22,594 bases of DNA from the NCBI GenBank assembly GCA_023388995.1, contig JAEWFD010000029.1, positions 1-22,594 on the forward strand, given 5' to 3'. Positions 15,589-22,429 of the stretch are shown here, piece after piece. The stretch is from Bacillota bacterium (GTDB lineage Bacteria > Bacillota_I > Bacilli_A > Erysipelotrichales > Erysipelotrichaceae). The notes under the pieces are model-generated. The model was given only the letters and a program-made list of their open reading frames with translations. It was not told the origin of the DNA and made no database searches. The translations under genes were made by a program, and so were the position numbers. Each line of letters starts with the position of its first letter. Positions within the stretch are counted from its first letter, which is position 1.

Positions 15589-16029
15589 TCATTTCACTTT
15601 AATGGGAATAAAGTAATCCATCTGGCAATATCCCATTGCATCTGCTGCAGTTGGCGGTGTTGGAATATTTCCCATATAAGGCCGAGTCGGATCTTCTGCA
15701 AAACAGCCTTTATCTTCAATGAACTTGTGAATGGCTTGCAGCACTTCTGTATTATCCCGATTGTCAATATCAGTGCCTACAGCATAAAGTCCGCCCGGAA
15801 ATTCTACCAGCTCAAACTCTGCAGGAACCTCCATCGCTTCCTCATGAATGTAATACCAGCAAAAGCCCCCATGTTCTTCATCAAACCATAAATAATCATG
15901 CGGAAACAATGAGCGTGGCAGTTTGCTGAACCATTGTTCGAATTGTTCCAGCGGCCCTTCGCCAAACATGCTGCACTTTGAAGCAACCATTCGGCAAGCA
16001 GGTATTTCATATATTCTTACTGATTCCAT
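15589..16029 (-). CDS. GyrI-like / AraC effector-binding domain protein
   Basis: This 146-residue protein is a stand-alone GyrI-like small-molecule-binding domain of the kind found at the C-terminus of AraC- and MerR-type multidrug regulators. It has no DNA-binding helix-turn-helix. Signs are the N-terminal strand VRIYEIPACRMVASKCSM, a central HDYLWFDEE and FCWYYIHEEA, then EFELVEFPGGLYAVGTDI, which corresponds to the conserved FPGG.YAV core. It ends in MDYFIPIKVK, matching the final strand of the domain. Stand-alone members may sequester drugs or hydrolyse some cyclopropanoid ligands, but a ligand cannot be named. The ATG at 16029 has GGAG six bases upstream. It follows the lipoprotein gene by 64 bases and has a possible extended -10 with an inverted repeat upstream. 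A terminator follows. Confidence 0.85.
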   Translation of the reverse strand: MESVRIYEIPACRMVASKCSMFGEGPLEQFEQWFSKLPRSLFPHDYLWFDEEHGGFCWYYIHEEAMEVPAEFELVEFPGGLYAVGTDIDNRDNTEVLQAIHKFIEDKGCFAEDPTRPYMGNIPTPPTAADAMGYCQMDYFIPIKVK

Positions 16030-16056
16030 GTAACACTCCTTTATGCATTTGCATTT

Positions 16057-16081
16057 TCTATACCATAGCACATGTTGTGCT
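16057..16081 (-). promoter_or_regulatory. Possible promoter with operator-like inverted repeat for the GyrI-like gene
   Basis: An extended -10 (TGG then TATAGA, 16057-16062) lies next to a perfect inverted repeat AGCACA-N3-TGTGCT (16067-16081), which occupies the spacer where a repressor could bind. No T run follows it, so it does not look like a terminator of the upstream lipoprotein gene. Confidence 0.4.
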
Positions 16082-16093
16082 TTGAAACAACAT

Positions 16094-17470
16094 TTAGTCC
16101 ATAATCTGCAAGGATAGCAGCTGGTAGGTTTCATCACCTAAGTCTTTCAACATCACCTCTTGTACATTGAATTGCTCAATCTGTTTCCGAATCACTGTTT
16201 CTGTTTGAAATGCGGAATTTTTGCAGTTGCTGGCATAATAGGTATTGCCCTTATGATCCATGATGAAATCACCATGACTTTGGTATTGAATCATGCGAAC
16301 CGTAAACAGATCATCCTTGTTTTGAACCTCCAAAAGCAATTTCTCTTCTACTTCTCTTCGGCCACCATCGCCGTCCATTGCAGGATAGATCAGGTAGTCA
16401 TTGGCGTGATCAACTTTCACTGTACCGCCATATGCTAACATCCCCGTTTGCATAGCATATGGAAGAGAATCAGGGAATACAATCTGCTGATATTTCGCAA
16501 ATTCAGAAAGAAGAGCAACGCCGAAATAGCCATCCAACGATCCGATTAATTGATGCAATTCTTCACTTCTCTCATGAAGCTTCTCTGTTTTGGTATTCCA
16601 AAATTGGCTTCCATTGGCCGAAATATATACACCGGGCAGTGCCAGCAAGCCTCTTGCCATACTTTCTGTTAATACCATGCCCGCCGTCGTATCAAACTCA
16701 GCTGTATCCAGCTGAATGACATTGATATAGGAATGCCATGGCTTGTCAAATAACAGTGTTCGTTCATATTCGCAAGTGGCATCTCCCAGTTTTTCATACA
16801 TCTTCCACAACACCTGATTGGTATCAATTTGCGGAAACTCAAAATTGGCTTCCTTGCTGTACTTGCTTGGTGTTGATTGAATCAGTCCAGAGATGCGGGA
16901 TAGCACTGATGCTGCTTGCTGTACATCTGCTTGATTCGCTGCCCACTCTTCTATCAGCATATTCTTCAAAGAAGCAAGCAAGCTGGCTGGAAGATTCGCA
17001 TTCTCTGAACTCCGTATTGTTACCGCGCCATCTTGATATACAGCCTCAATTCCGGTAATGTGATACCCGCTTAACCGGATCAAATTCTCTGTATTCGTCT
17101 GCGTGATCACATACTGTACCTCATGCTTCTTTCCCTCATTTATATAACTGAATGTTTTGGGGTTGAATTCAATGGTATAAGAAGGATCATCACGATATGG
17201 GAACTTCCATGTAAACATGCCTTTTTGATTCAGTATCAGCAATTCGATGGTTTGACTTGGATATAGCTGATATAACGCTGGTTCCATTGCCAAGCCATTC
17301 AGCAGTTTTTCATCTAAGATAGTCTGATTGATTAACTCATACAGTTGCGCACCATCCAGCAATACTTCCGGTGTCTCTGCCGGCTGTTCTTCTTCTGGCT
17401 CTGCTTTTGGCATTGGTTTCATGCAGCCTGTGCAAAGCAATAGACACAACAGCACATACCAAGTTTTCAT
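16094..17470 (-). CDS. Large predicted lipoprotein, unknown function
   Basis: The 458-residue product begins with a short type II signal peptide, MKTWYVLLCLLLCTGC. The presumed lipidated cysteine is Cys16 (lipobox CTGC, with Cys instead of Leu at -3, which is unusual). A proline- and glutamate-rich linker of about 20 residues follows. The rest is a mixed alpha/beta extracellular domain with no motif that I recognise. Notable stretches are WKFPYRDDPSYTIEFNPKTF, the helical WAANQADVQQAASVLSRI and DYLIYPAMDGDGGRREVEEK. The ATG at 17470 is chosen because GGAG lies seven bases upstream; longer in-frame forms would overlap the divergent promoters. The gene is divergent from the AlkZ-related gene and followed by the GyrI-like gene. 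It should be anchored to the outer face of the membrane. Confidence 0.8.
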   Translation of the reverse strand: MKTWYVLLCLLLCTGCMKPMPKAEPEEEQPAETPEVLLDGAQLYELINQTILDEKLLNGLAMEPALYQLYPSQTIELLILNQKGMFTWKFPYRDDPSYTIEFNPKTFSYINEGKKHEVQYVITQTNTENLIRLSGYHITGIEAVYQDGAVTIRSSENANLPASLLASLKNMLIEEWAANQADVQQAASVLSRISGLIQSTPSKYSKEANFEFPQIDTNQVLWKMYEKLGDATCEYERTLLFDKPWHSYINVIQLDTAEFDTTAGMVLTESMARGLLALPGVYISANGSQFWNTKTEKLHERSEELHQLIGSLDGYFGVALLSEFAKYQQIVFPDSLPYAMQTGMLAYGGTVKVDHANDYLIYPAMDGDGGRREVEEKLLLEVQNKDDLFTVRMIQYQSHGDFIMDHKGNTYYASNCKNSAFQTETVIRKQIEQFNVQEVMLKDLGDETYQLLSLQIMD

Positions 17471-17524
17471 ATTTTCTCTCCTTTGCTTGTTTTTCTCACA
17501 GATTTTTGATTTCCTCTTAATTCT

Positions 17525-17553
17525 ATCGTACGTTTTTGTTATGATTATTGCAA
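17525..17553 (-). promoter_or_regulatory. Promoter of the lipoprotein gene
   Basis: On the minus strand -35 TTGCAA (17548-17553), a 17-base spacer and -10 TACGAT (17525-17530). It overlaps the divergent promoter at 17538-17545, so the two cannot easily be occupied together. Confidence 0.5.
17538..17545 (+). promoter_or_regulatory. Candidate promoter of the AlkZ-related gene
   Basis: An extended -10 (TGT then TATGAT, -10 at 17540-17545) would start transcription near 17552, giving a leader of about 25 bases with the ribosome site GAGGA. The -35 is poor (TTAATT at 17 bases). Confidence 0.5.
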
Positions 17554-17576
17554 CAGAAATAAATTGAGGAACCAGT

Positions 17577-18629
17577 ATGATCAAGCAAGAACAAATTCTA
17601 GCATTGCGATTAACACGTCAACGTTTGACTAATCCTGTCACAACCGCCGACGAATATGAATCCTTATACCGTGATTTGCAGCCGGGATTGAATGAATATT
17701 GGAATGGCTTTGGACAGCCTCCCATATTGTCTTTTCGAGCTGACTTTGATGACATCGAATTTAACCGAAGACGGCAATTGCAGCGTACCTTGATCAAAGG
17801 ACGTTTTGCAGGCGGAAACATCGGATGGATCCTGCCGGAAGATCTGGAGCTATTTGGAACTGTATACCGCAAACCGTTGGATCAACCAACATTTCAGCAG
17901 ATGAAATTATGGGATTTAATTCAGAAAGAAGGACCAATGACCATCCAGCAAATCAAAGAAGCTACCGGAATGCTGGTCAAAGAAATAACACCGATTCTGC
18001 ATCGTTTGCAAGAGGCATTTCTTATTTATGAGGATCAGTATGATGGCGAATGGGATCGCGGCTGGTTTCAATTTCAAGAAATGTTTCCGGATATTACGTT
18101 TCAAACGTATACCAAGCAGGAGGCATTGATTGATCTAATGCAACGCTTTGCATATCGCATCGTATTCTTCACCGCAGAAATGGCAAAGTCATATTTCCGT
18201 ATTTCAAAAAAGGATTTAGGGAACGCACTGCAAGCTCTCACAGCATCCGGGATTCTCATCCATTACCAAACCGGGTATATCCTTGCTTCAGATCAGGATT
18301 TACTAGAACAGACAGCACCAATCACCGAACCTTCTTTGTTTGTCCTGCATCGCAATGACTTTTTGGTGCGCGCTCACCAGCATGAACTGAAAGAAGCCTT
18401 TTCTCATCCAGATTATGAAACACTGCAATACCTGTTGATTGACGGGGAATTTCATGGTGCTTGTTTCGGCAAATTCCGTTATGGGCCAAATGATCTGGAG
18501 GATGTCATGCTGGATTTATCACCGGAACTTTGCCTGGCCAGAAAAGAAGAAATAATTGCAGCCATTCAACTCCAAAATGGCGGTCCGGATCATCCGCTGC
18601 GCGCCTATCAGGGTATAAAAATTGCTTAA
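17577..18629 (+). CDS. AlkZ-related winged-helix protein
   Basis: The 350-residue protein resembles the HTH_42/AlkZ-related group, which is built from tandem winged-helix domains. It opens with QILALRLTRQRLTNP, the typical LxxRLxRQxLT start. It then shows two winged-helix-like units, near residues 105-150 (LWDLIQKEGPMTIQQIKEAT then EITPILHRLQEAFLIYED) and 180-240 (FFTAEMAKSYFRISKKDLGN then ALTASGILIHYQTGYILAS). A C-terminal beta domain contains FVLHRNDFLVRAHQHELKEAF and YLLIDGEFHGACFGKFRYG. AlkZ members excise bulky or cross-linked bases by means of a QxQ motif. I cannot find a clear QxQ at the expected place, so glycosylase activity is doubtful and the call stays AlkZ-related. The ATG at 17577 has GAGGA six bases upstream. 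No terminator separates it from the aldo/keto reductase gene 63 bases on. Confidence 0.75.
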   Translation: MIKQEQILALRLTRQRLTNPVTTADEYESLYRDLQPGLNEYWNGFGQPPILSFRADFDDIEFNRRRQLQRTLIKGRFAGGNIGWILPEDLELFGTVYRKPLDQPTFQQMKLWDLIQKEGPMTIQQIKEATGMLVKEITPILHRLQEAFLIYEDQYDGEWDRGWFQFQEMFPDITFQTYTKQEALIDLMQRFAYRIVFFTAEMAKSYFRISKKDLGNALQALTASGILIHYQTGYILASDQDLLEQTAPITEPSLFVLHRNDFLVRAHQHELKEAFSHPDYETLQYLLIDGEFHGACFGKFRYGPNDLEDVMLDLSPELCLARKEEIIAAIQLQNGGPDHPLRAYQGIKIA

Positions 18630-18664
18630 ACTTTTGAATTCATTTCGCCGCTTTTCTTAGAACA

Positions 18665-18673
18665 TGGTAAAAT
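18665..18673 (+). promoter_or_regulatory. Candidate promoter of the aldo/keto reductase-PfkB pair
   Basis: An extended -10 (TGG then TAAAAT) lies 19 bases before the ATG at 18693, with no clear -35. It would start near 18680, which supports 18693 over an in-frame ATG at 18672 inside the -10. GAGGTGAT at 18681-18688 is the ribosome site. Confidence 0.4.
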
Positions 18674-18692
18674 GAAAATAGAGGTGATTAAG

Positions 18693-19805
18693 ATGAAAAC
18701 ACGAAAACTAGGTACCTTGGATGAAACTTCTTTGCTTGGATTTGGCTGCATGCGATTTCCCGTAAAAGAAGATGGCAGTATTGACGAACAGGAAGCTACA
18801 CGGCTGCTGGAATATGCATATGCGCACGATGTCACATATTACGATACGGCATATCCGTATCATGATGAGCAAAGTGAATTGTTCCTGGGCAAGTTTCTGC
18901 AAACGAAGCCCCGCAATTCTTTCTATGTGGCAACCAAGCTTCCGATTTATTACGTCAAAAGCAAAGAAGATGTTTCTCGCTATTTCGAAGAACAGCTGGC
19001 AAGGCTGCAAGTTGAATATATCGATTACTACTTAATTCATGCATTGAGCAATGAACGCTTCGACCTGGTACTGCAATATGATGTTCTGTCTGTTTTGGAA
19101 GAATATCAAAAACAGGGAAAGATTCGGCATCTGGGGTTCTCCTTCCATGACGAATACCAGGCATTTGAACGTATCATCAATGCCTACCCTTGGCAATTTT
19201 GCCAGCTGCAGCTAAATTATATGGATATGGACATTCAAGCAGGACGCAAGGGCTATGAACTTGCGAAGGCCAAACAAATTCCGGTAATTGTCATGGAGCC
19301 GGTCAAAGGCGGCACATTGGCAACGTTGCCTCCTGATCTGCGTGCCCTGATTGATGTTGATCATGCGGACTGGAGCAGTGCAGGATTCGCATTGCGCTAT
19401 GTTGCCAGCTATGACTATGTTCAGGTTGTATTGAGCGGCATGTCTTCTTACGAGCAAGTAGTCGATAATATCATGACCTTTGCGGACTTTGAACCGATGA
19501 CACAACAAGACCAAGTGTTGGTAGCAACAATCGAACAGCAGCTAAAAAGCAGAATTGCTGTACCTTGTACAAACTGCCAATATTGTCTGCCTTGTCCAAA
19601 TGGTGTTGCGATTCCTCGCAATTTCAGAATCTTCAATGAAGGTTACCGCTTCGATAATTTCACTCGTTCGCAGTGGCTGTATGACCAATTGGAAGATAGC
19701 CAGAAAGCCAGCAATTGCATCAGCTGCCAGGAATGTGTACCAAAATGTCCGCAGTTCATCAATATTCCAGCCGAATTGGAAAGAATTCGCGGAGTGCTGA
19801 AATGA
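18693..19805 (+). CDS. Aldo/keto reductase with C-terminal 4Fe-4S dicluster domain
   Basis: The 370-residue protein has an AKR (beta/alpha)8 barrel in residues 1 to about 285, with the catalytic tetrad Asp51, Tyr56, Lys82 and His116 (DTAYPY, ATKLP, YLIHA). The C-terminal 85 residues carry two cysteine clusters. Cys292, 295, 298 and 301 form CTNCQYCLPCP; Cys342, 345, 348 and 352 form CISCQECVPKCP. Both are ferredoxin-like, so two 4Fe-4S clusters are expected. Such iron-sulfur AKRs are common in anaerobic Firmicutes; the domain suggests electron exchange with ferredoxin in addition to NAD(P)H, but the substrate is unknown. All catalytic residues are present and the length is typical. The stop overlaps the PfkB start as ATGA, indicating coupling. 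Confidence 0.92.
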   Translation: MKTRKLGTLDETSLLGFGCMRFPVKEDGSIDEQEATRLLEYAYAHDVTYYDTAYPYHDEQSELFLGKFLQTKPRNSFYVATKLPIYYVKSKEDVSRYFEEQLARLQVEYIDYYLIHALSNERFDLVLQYDVLSVLEEYQKQGKIRHLGFSFHDEYQAFERIINAYPWQFCQLQLNYMDMDIQAGRKGYELAKAKQIPVIVMEPVKGGTLATLPPDLRALIDVDHADWSSAGFALRYVASYDYVQVVLSGMSSYEQVVDNIMTFADFEPMTQQDQVLVATIEQQLKSRIAVPCTNCQYCLPCPNGVAIPRNFRIFNEGYRFDNFTRSQWLYDQLEDSQKASNCISCQECVPKCPQFINIPAELERIRGVLK

Positions 19806-20671
19806 GCATTGCGGTAGTCGGAACATCCATCGTTGATCAGATCATTGATACTCCCGGCATGATTCCTGAGGCATGCAACAAATGCCATATCAAAACAATA
19901 TTTGGTGGCAGCATGCGCAATATTGCGGAAAATCTGGCACATTTAGGACAGCAGGTTTCCTTTGTCACAACAATAGGATCTGATGCCCTTGGTCAGGCCT
20001 TGCAGTGGCATATGCAGCAGCTTGGCATCACCATGCTGACAAATACAATTGATCTGCCTTCTCCTTTTTTCACAAGCATTTATCATAAGGAAGATACATT
20101 CCGCTTTGCCAGCGTGCCGGATGCCTTTCATATCACGAAAGAATCGCAGATTCCTGTGAATCAACTCACTTCCGCCAACTATGGCATTACGGAGATTGCG
20201 TCATATCCTGCCTTATCCTCGCTGCTCTTTCAAACACCGCATACATCGTGGCTGCTCAGCGCCAATTTTTTGGATGATCTGCAATTTCAGCCGCTTTATT
20301 CTGCACTCTTTGGAATTGTAATGAATGAGGAAGAGGCTGCGTATTTAGGAAGTGGAATGTCTTATAAACAGCTTGCCCATTCTTTGCTTGAGCAAGGTAT
20401 GAAAAGAATCATCGTGACGCGATCAGATCAAGGTGTCTACTATCTGGATGAAACGCTTGAGCTGATGATGCCGGCTATTGAAACTCCGCAGCCGCACTAT
20501 ACCATTGGATGCGGCGATGCTTGGATTGCGGGATACATGGATGCCATTCACCAACAAGCTTCCACCCAAGAGGCATTGACGCAAGGATTGCGGGCAGCCA
20601 GCATCAAGTTGTCTCACATGGATGTTGTGACTGCCGAGATTGCCCAGATAAGAAAAAATATCATTGCATAA
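19802..20671 (+). CDS. PfkB family carbohydrate/nucleoside kinase
   Basis: This 289-residue ribokinase-fold enzyme phosphorylates a sugar or nucleoside with ATP. The N-terminal signature is present as GGSMRNIAENLAHLGQQVSF (residues 35-54). Residues 173-181 give the magnesium-binding NxxE motif in MNEEEA (Asn175, Glu178). The C-terminal signature is TIGCGDAWIAG, with catalytic base Asp239; the usual GAGD is GCGD here. The subfamily cannot be fixed. The short length and the GGSMRN entry fit pseudouridine kinase-like or generic carbohydrate kinases better than phosphofructokinase. The ATG at 19802 overlaps the AKR stop, with GGAG seven bases upstream. A bidirectional terminator follows the stop at once. 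Confidence 0.9.
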   Translation: MSIAVVGTSIVDQIIDTPGMIPEACNKCHIKTIFGGSMRNIAENLAHLGQQVSFVTTIGSDALGQALQWHMQQLGITMLTNTIDLPSPFFTSIYHKEDTFRFASVPDAFHITKESQIPVNQLTSANYGITEIASYPALSSLLFQTPHTSWLLSANFLDDLQFQPLYSALFGIVMNEEEAAYLGSGMSYKQLAHSLLEQGMKRIIVTRSDQGVYYLDETLELMMPAIETPQPHYTIGCGDAWIAGYMDAIHQQASTQEALTQGLRAASIKLSHMDVVTAEIAQIRKNIIA

Positions 20672-20713
20672 AAAAAGCCCGGCTGGTTTCTGTACCAGAC
20701 CGGGAATTTTTTA
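20671..20713. terminator. Bidirectional terminator between PfkB and PTS IIA genes
   Basis: A 10-bp stem with one bulged A (20678-20687 with 20694-20704) and loop TTCTGT is flanked by A6 on the left and ATTTTTT on the right. It therefore ends transcripts from both sides. It touches the stop codons of both convergent genes (20669-20671 and 20711-20713). Confidence 0.9.
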
Positions 20714-21022
20714 TTGTTTGATTGATTCGTATAGATCAATGAATTCATCCGCAATAATCTTAAACGCATCTGCACTCATCAATTGATCCTCTGCATGCAT
20801 CAACAATAAATTAATTTGTGATGCTTCACCGGATGCTTCTTTTTGAATCAGCTCTGCATGAGCGTGGTGTCCTTCCAGAAATACTTGACTTCCTTCTTCC
20901 ACCATCTGCCGCGCAGCCGCAATATTCCCGCGTTTAGCTTCCTGAATAGCTTCAATATACATGGAACGTGCTGTTCCAACTGCAGAAATAATTTGAAATG
21001 CAATTAATTCGATTCCTTCCAT
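20711..21022 (-). CDS. PTS lactose/cellobiose-family IIA component
   Basis: This 103-residue all-helical protein is the IIA of the lactose/N,N'-diacetylchitobiose family of the phosphotransferase system. The phosphorylated histidine is His76 in LLLMHAEDQLMSA, with Asp79 as the metal-binding residue of the trimer core. The helix with GHHAHAELIQKEASG precedes it, as in the family. It accepts phosphate from HPr and passes it to a IIB partner, but no IIB, IIC or glycosidase gene is in this window, so it is an orphan here. The ATG at 21022 has AGGAG six bases upstream. A possible promoter lies at 21073-21099. Such orphan IIAs may serve a remote permease or act in regulation; which one applies is not visible. 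Confidence 0.92.
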   Translation of the reverse strand: MEGIELIAFQIISAVGTARSMYIEAIQEAKRGNIAAARQMVEEGSQVFLEGHHAHAELIQKEASGEASQINLLLMHAEDQLMSADAFKIIADEFIDLYESIKQ

Positions 21023-21243
21023 TGTACTCTCCTGTCGCTTTCTTGCTCTTATCTTGTGTCGGATTGTCTCGTTTTATAGTCAACTATATAACCAGTCAAT
21101 TTGAACATGATCTTCCGCATAAACTACATGCGCCTAATCAATGGATTAGAATTTATGACTATTACCACGTTCTGAAACAATTAAACATTATTTTAGTAAA
21201 GATTGCAATAGGGATCATTCGTTTACAACTATTTCCCGGGAAA
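21023..21243 (-). promoter_or_regulatory. Intergenic region with candidate IIA promoter and a 14-bp palindrome
   Basis: A possible IIA promoter is TTGACT (21094-21099), 15 bases, TATAAA (21073-21078), with a second TTGACT copy at 21078-21083 overlapping the -10. A perfect palindrome ATTTCCCGGGAAAT ends in the AIM24 stop (21231-21244). Otherwise the region is AT-rich with no gene that I can support. Confidence 0.35.
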
Positions 21244-21924
21244 TCAGCTGCCGCTTGGAACAAAAGGAATGATTCTTTGCGCCAGACTTTGGACATTCAT
21301 TGTTTGCAAGTATACTTTGCCCGGTCCTCTCACTGTCGTTAAAAATAATCCCTCACCCCCGAATAAAATATTCTTGAAGCCTTTCACCATCTCAATATCA
21401 TATTGCATGTGCTCCTCAAAAGCAGCAACATGACCAGTATCAACTTTGATGATTTCATTCGGTCCTAATTCTTTGACAATCAAATCACCATCAATTTCCA
21501 GAAAAGCCATACCTCTTCCGCTTAATTTTTGCAACAAGAATCCTTCCCCGCCAAATAAACCCGCAGTGAATTTTTTCGTGAATACCGTATCTAAATGGAC
21601 ACTTTCTTCGGCACATAAAAAGGCATCTTTCTGGCAAATCAAGTTATGCCCGTATCCTAACTCAACAGGCATAATTGTTCCCACAAACGTTGAAGCAAAT
21701 GCAATTTGCGCCTCATCTTTCGTTGCCTGATACGTTGCCATAAAGAACGACTCACCGGTAAACATTCGTGCAAAACTTTTGCCTAGACCGCCACGCATGT
21801 TGGTCTGCATGGTAATCCCGTCATCCATCCAAGCCATTCCGCCTGACTGCGTATAAATGGATTCCCCGCGATTTAGCTTGATGTTGACAACCGGCAGATT
21901 ACTTCCTTGGATCTCATATTTCAT
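21244..21924 (-). CDS. AIM24 / TIGR00266 family protein
   Basis: The 226-residue protein belongs to the AIM24 (TIGR00266) family of beta-rich proteins. It shows the N-terminal ESIYTQSGGMAWMDDGITMQ, then GGLGKSFARMFTGESFF, the central GGEGFLLQKLSGRGMAFLEI, VDTGHVAAFEEHM and the late GGEGLFLTTVRGPGKVYLQT. The two GGEG repeats mark the duplicated double-psi-like halves of the family. Length is typical. Bacterial members are uncharacterised; the yeast relative is a mitochondrial inner-membrane protein. There is no signal peptide or membrane helix. The ATG at 21924 is used because GGAG lies seven bases upstream, inside the end of mgsA, which it overlaps by 11 bases; the two are co-transcribed. Confidence 0.9.
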   Translation of the reverse strand: MKYEIQGSNLPVVNIKLNRGESIYTQSGGMAWMDDGITMQTNMRGGLGKSFARMFTGESFFMATYQATKDEAQIAFASTFVGTIMPVELGYGHNLICQKDAFLCAEESVHLDTVFTKKFTAGLFGGEGFLLQKLSGRGMAFLEIDGDLIVKELGPNEIIKVDTGHVAAFEEHMQYDIEMVKGFKNILFGGEGLFLTTVRGPGKVYLQTMNVQSLAQRIIPFVPSGS

Positions 21925-22429
21925 TTGGATTCTCCTTTTCATTCAGTGGTAAACTCTTTTGTTCCATTTCTTCTAGTCTGGACTGCACACGATTGCCATA
22001 GTCAATCATCGTCCGCGGATATTCTTGATGAAAATAACTAGAATGAATCATAAAATCTGCTGTTGCCTGATTATTCGCAACAGGAATATCATATAATACC
22101 GCAATCCGCAGAAGTGCTTTCACATCCGGATCATGAGGTTGTGCCGACAAAGGATCCCAGAAGAAAATCATCATGTCAATCTCTCCGTCAACAATAGCCG
22201 CACCAATTTGCTGATCCCCGCCAAGCGGCCCGCTTAGGTAGCCTTTCACTGCAAGCCCGGTTTCTTTATTGATTAAAGCTGCCGTTGTTCCTGTGCCGCT
22301 TAACTGGTGATGGCTTAAGGCCTGATAGTTTCGCTTTACCCATTGAATCATATCCTGCTTTCGATGATCATGAGCAATTAACGCAATATTCTTCCGTGCG
22401 TGAATTGGTTTTTCTATATATTGATCCAT
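21914..22429 (-). CDS. mgsA: Methylglyoxal synthase
   Basis: This 171-residue enzyme converts dihydroxyacetone phosphate to methylglyoxal and phosphate, an overflow branch from glycolysis when phosphate is limiting. Residues matching E. coli His19, Asp71, Asp91, His98 and Asp101 are present as His20 (LIAHDHRK), Asp72 (SGPLGGDQQIG), Asp92 (FFWDPL), His99 and Asp102 (PHDPDVKALLRIA). GTGTTAALI is the phosphate-binding turn. The C-terminus is about 20 residues longer than the 152-residue E. coli enzyme and runs into the AIM24 gene. Two tandem ATGs (22432 and 22429) are possible; the second has better spacing from AGGA. No convincing promoter lies right upstream. AIM24 follows with an 11-base overlap. 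Confidence 0.95.
   Translation of the reverse strand: MDQYIEKPIHARKNIALIAHDHRKQDMIQWVKRNYQALSHHQLSGTGTTAALINKETGLAVKGYLSGPLGGDQQIGAAIVDGEIDMMIFFWDPLSAQPHDPDVKALLRIAVLYDIPVANNQATADFMIHSSYFHQEYPRTMIDYGNRVQSRLEEMEQKSLPLNEKENPNEI

Noticed and set aside
20998..21342. A 114-residue plus-strand open frame over the IIA/AIM24 intergenic region
   Set aside because: It overlaps both minus-strand genes, has no ribosome site and is explained as antisense to real coding sequence and AT-rich spacer.
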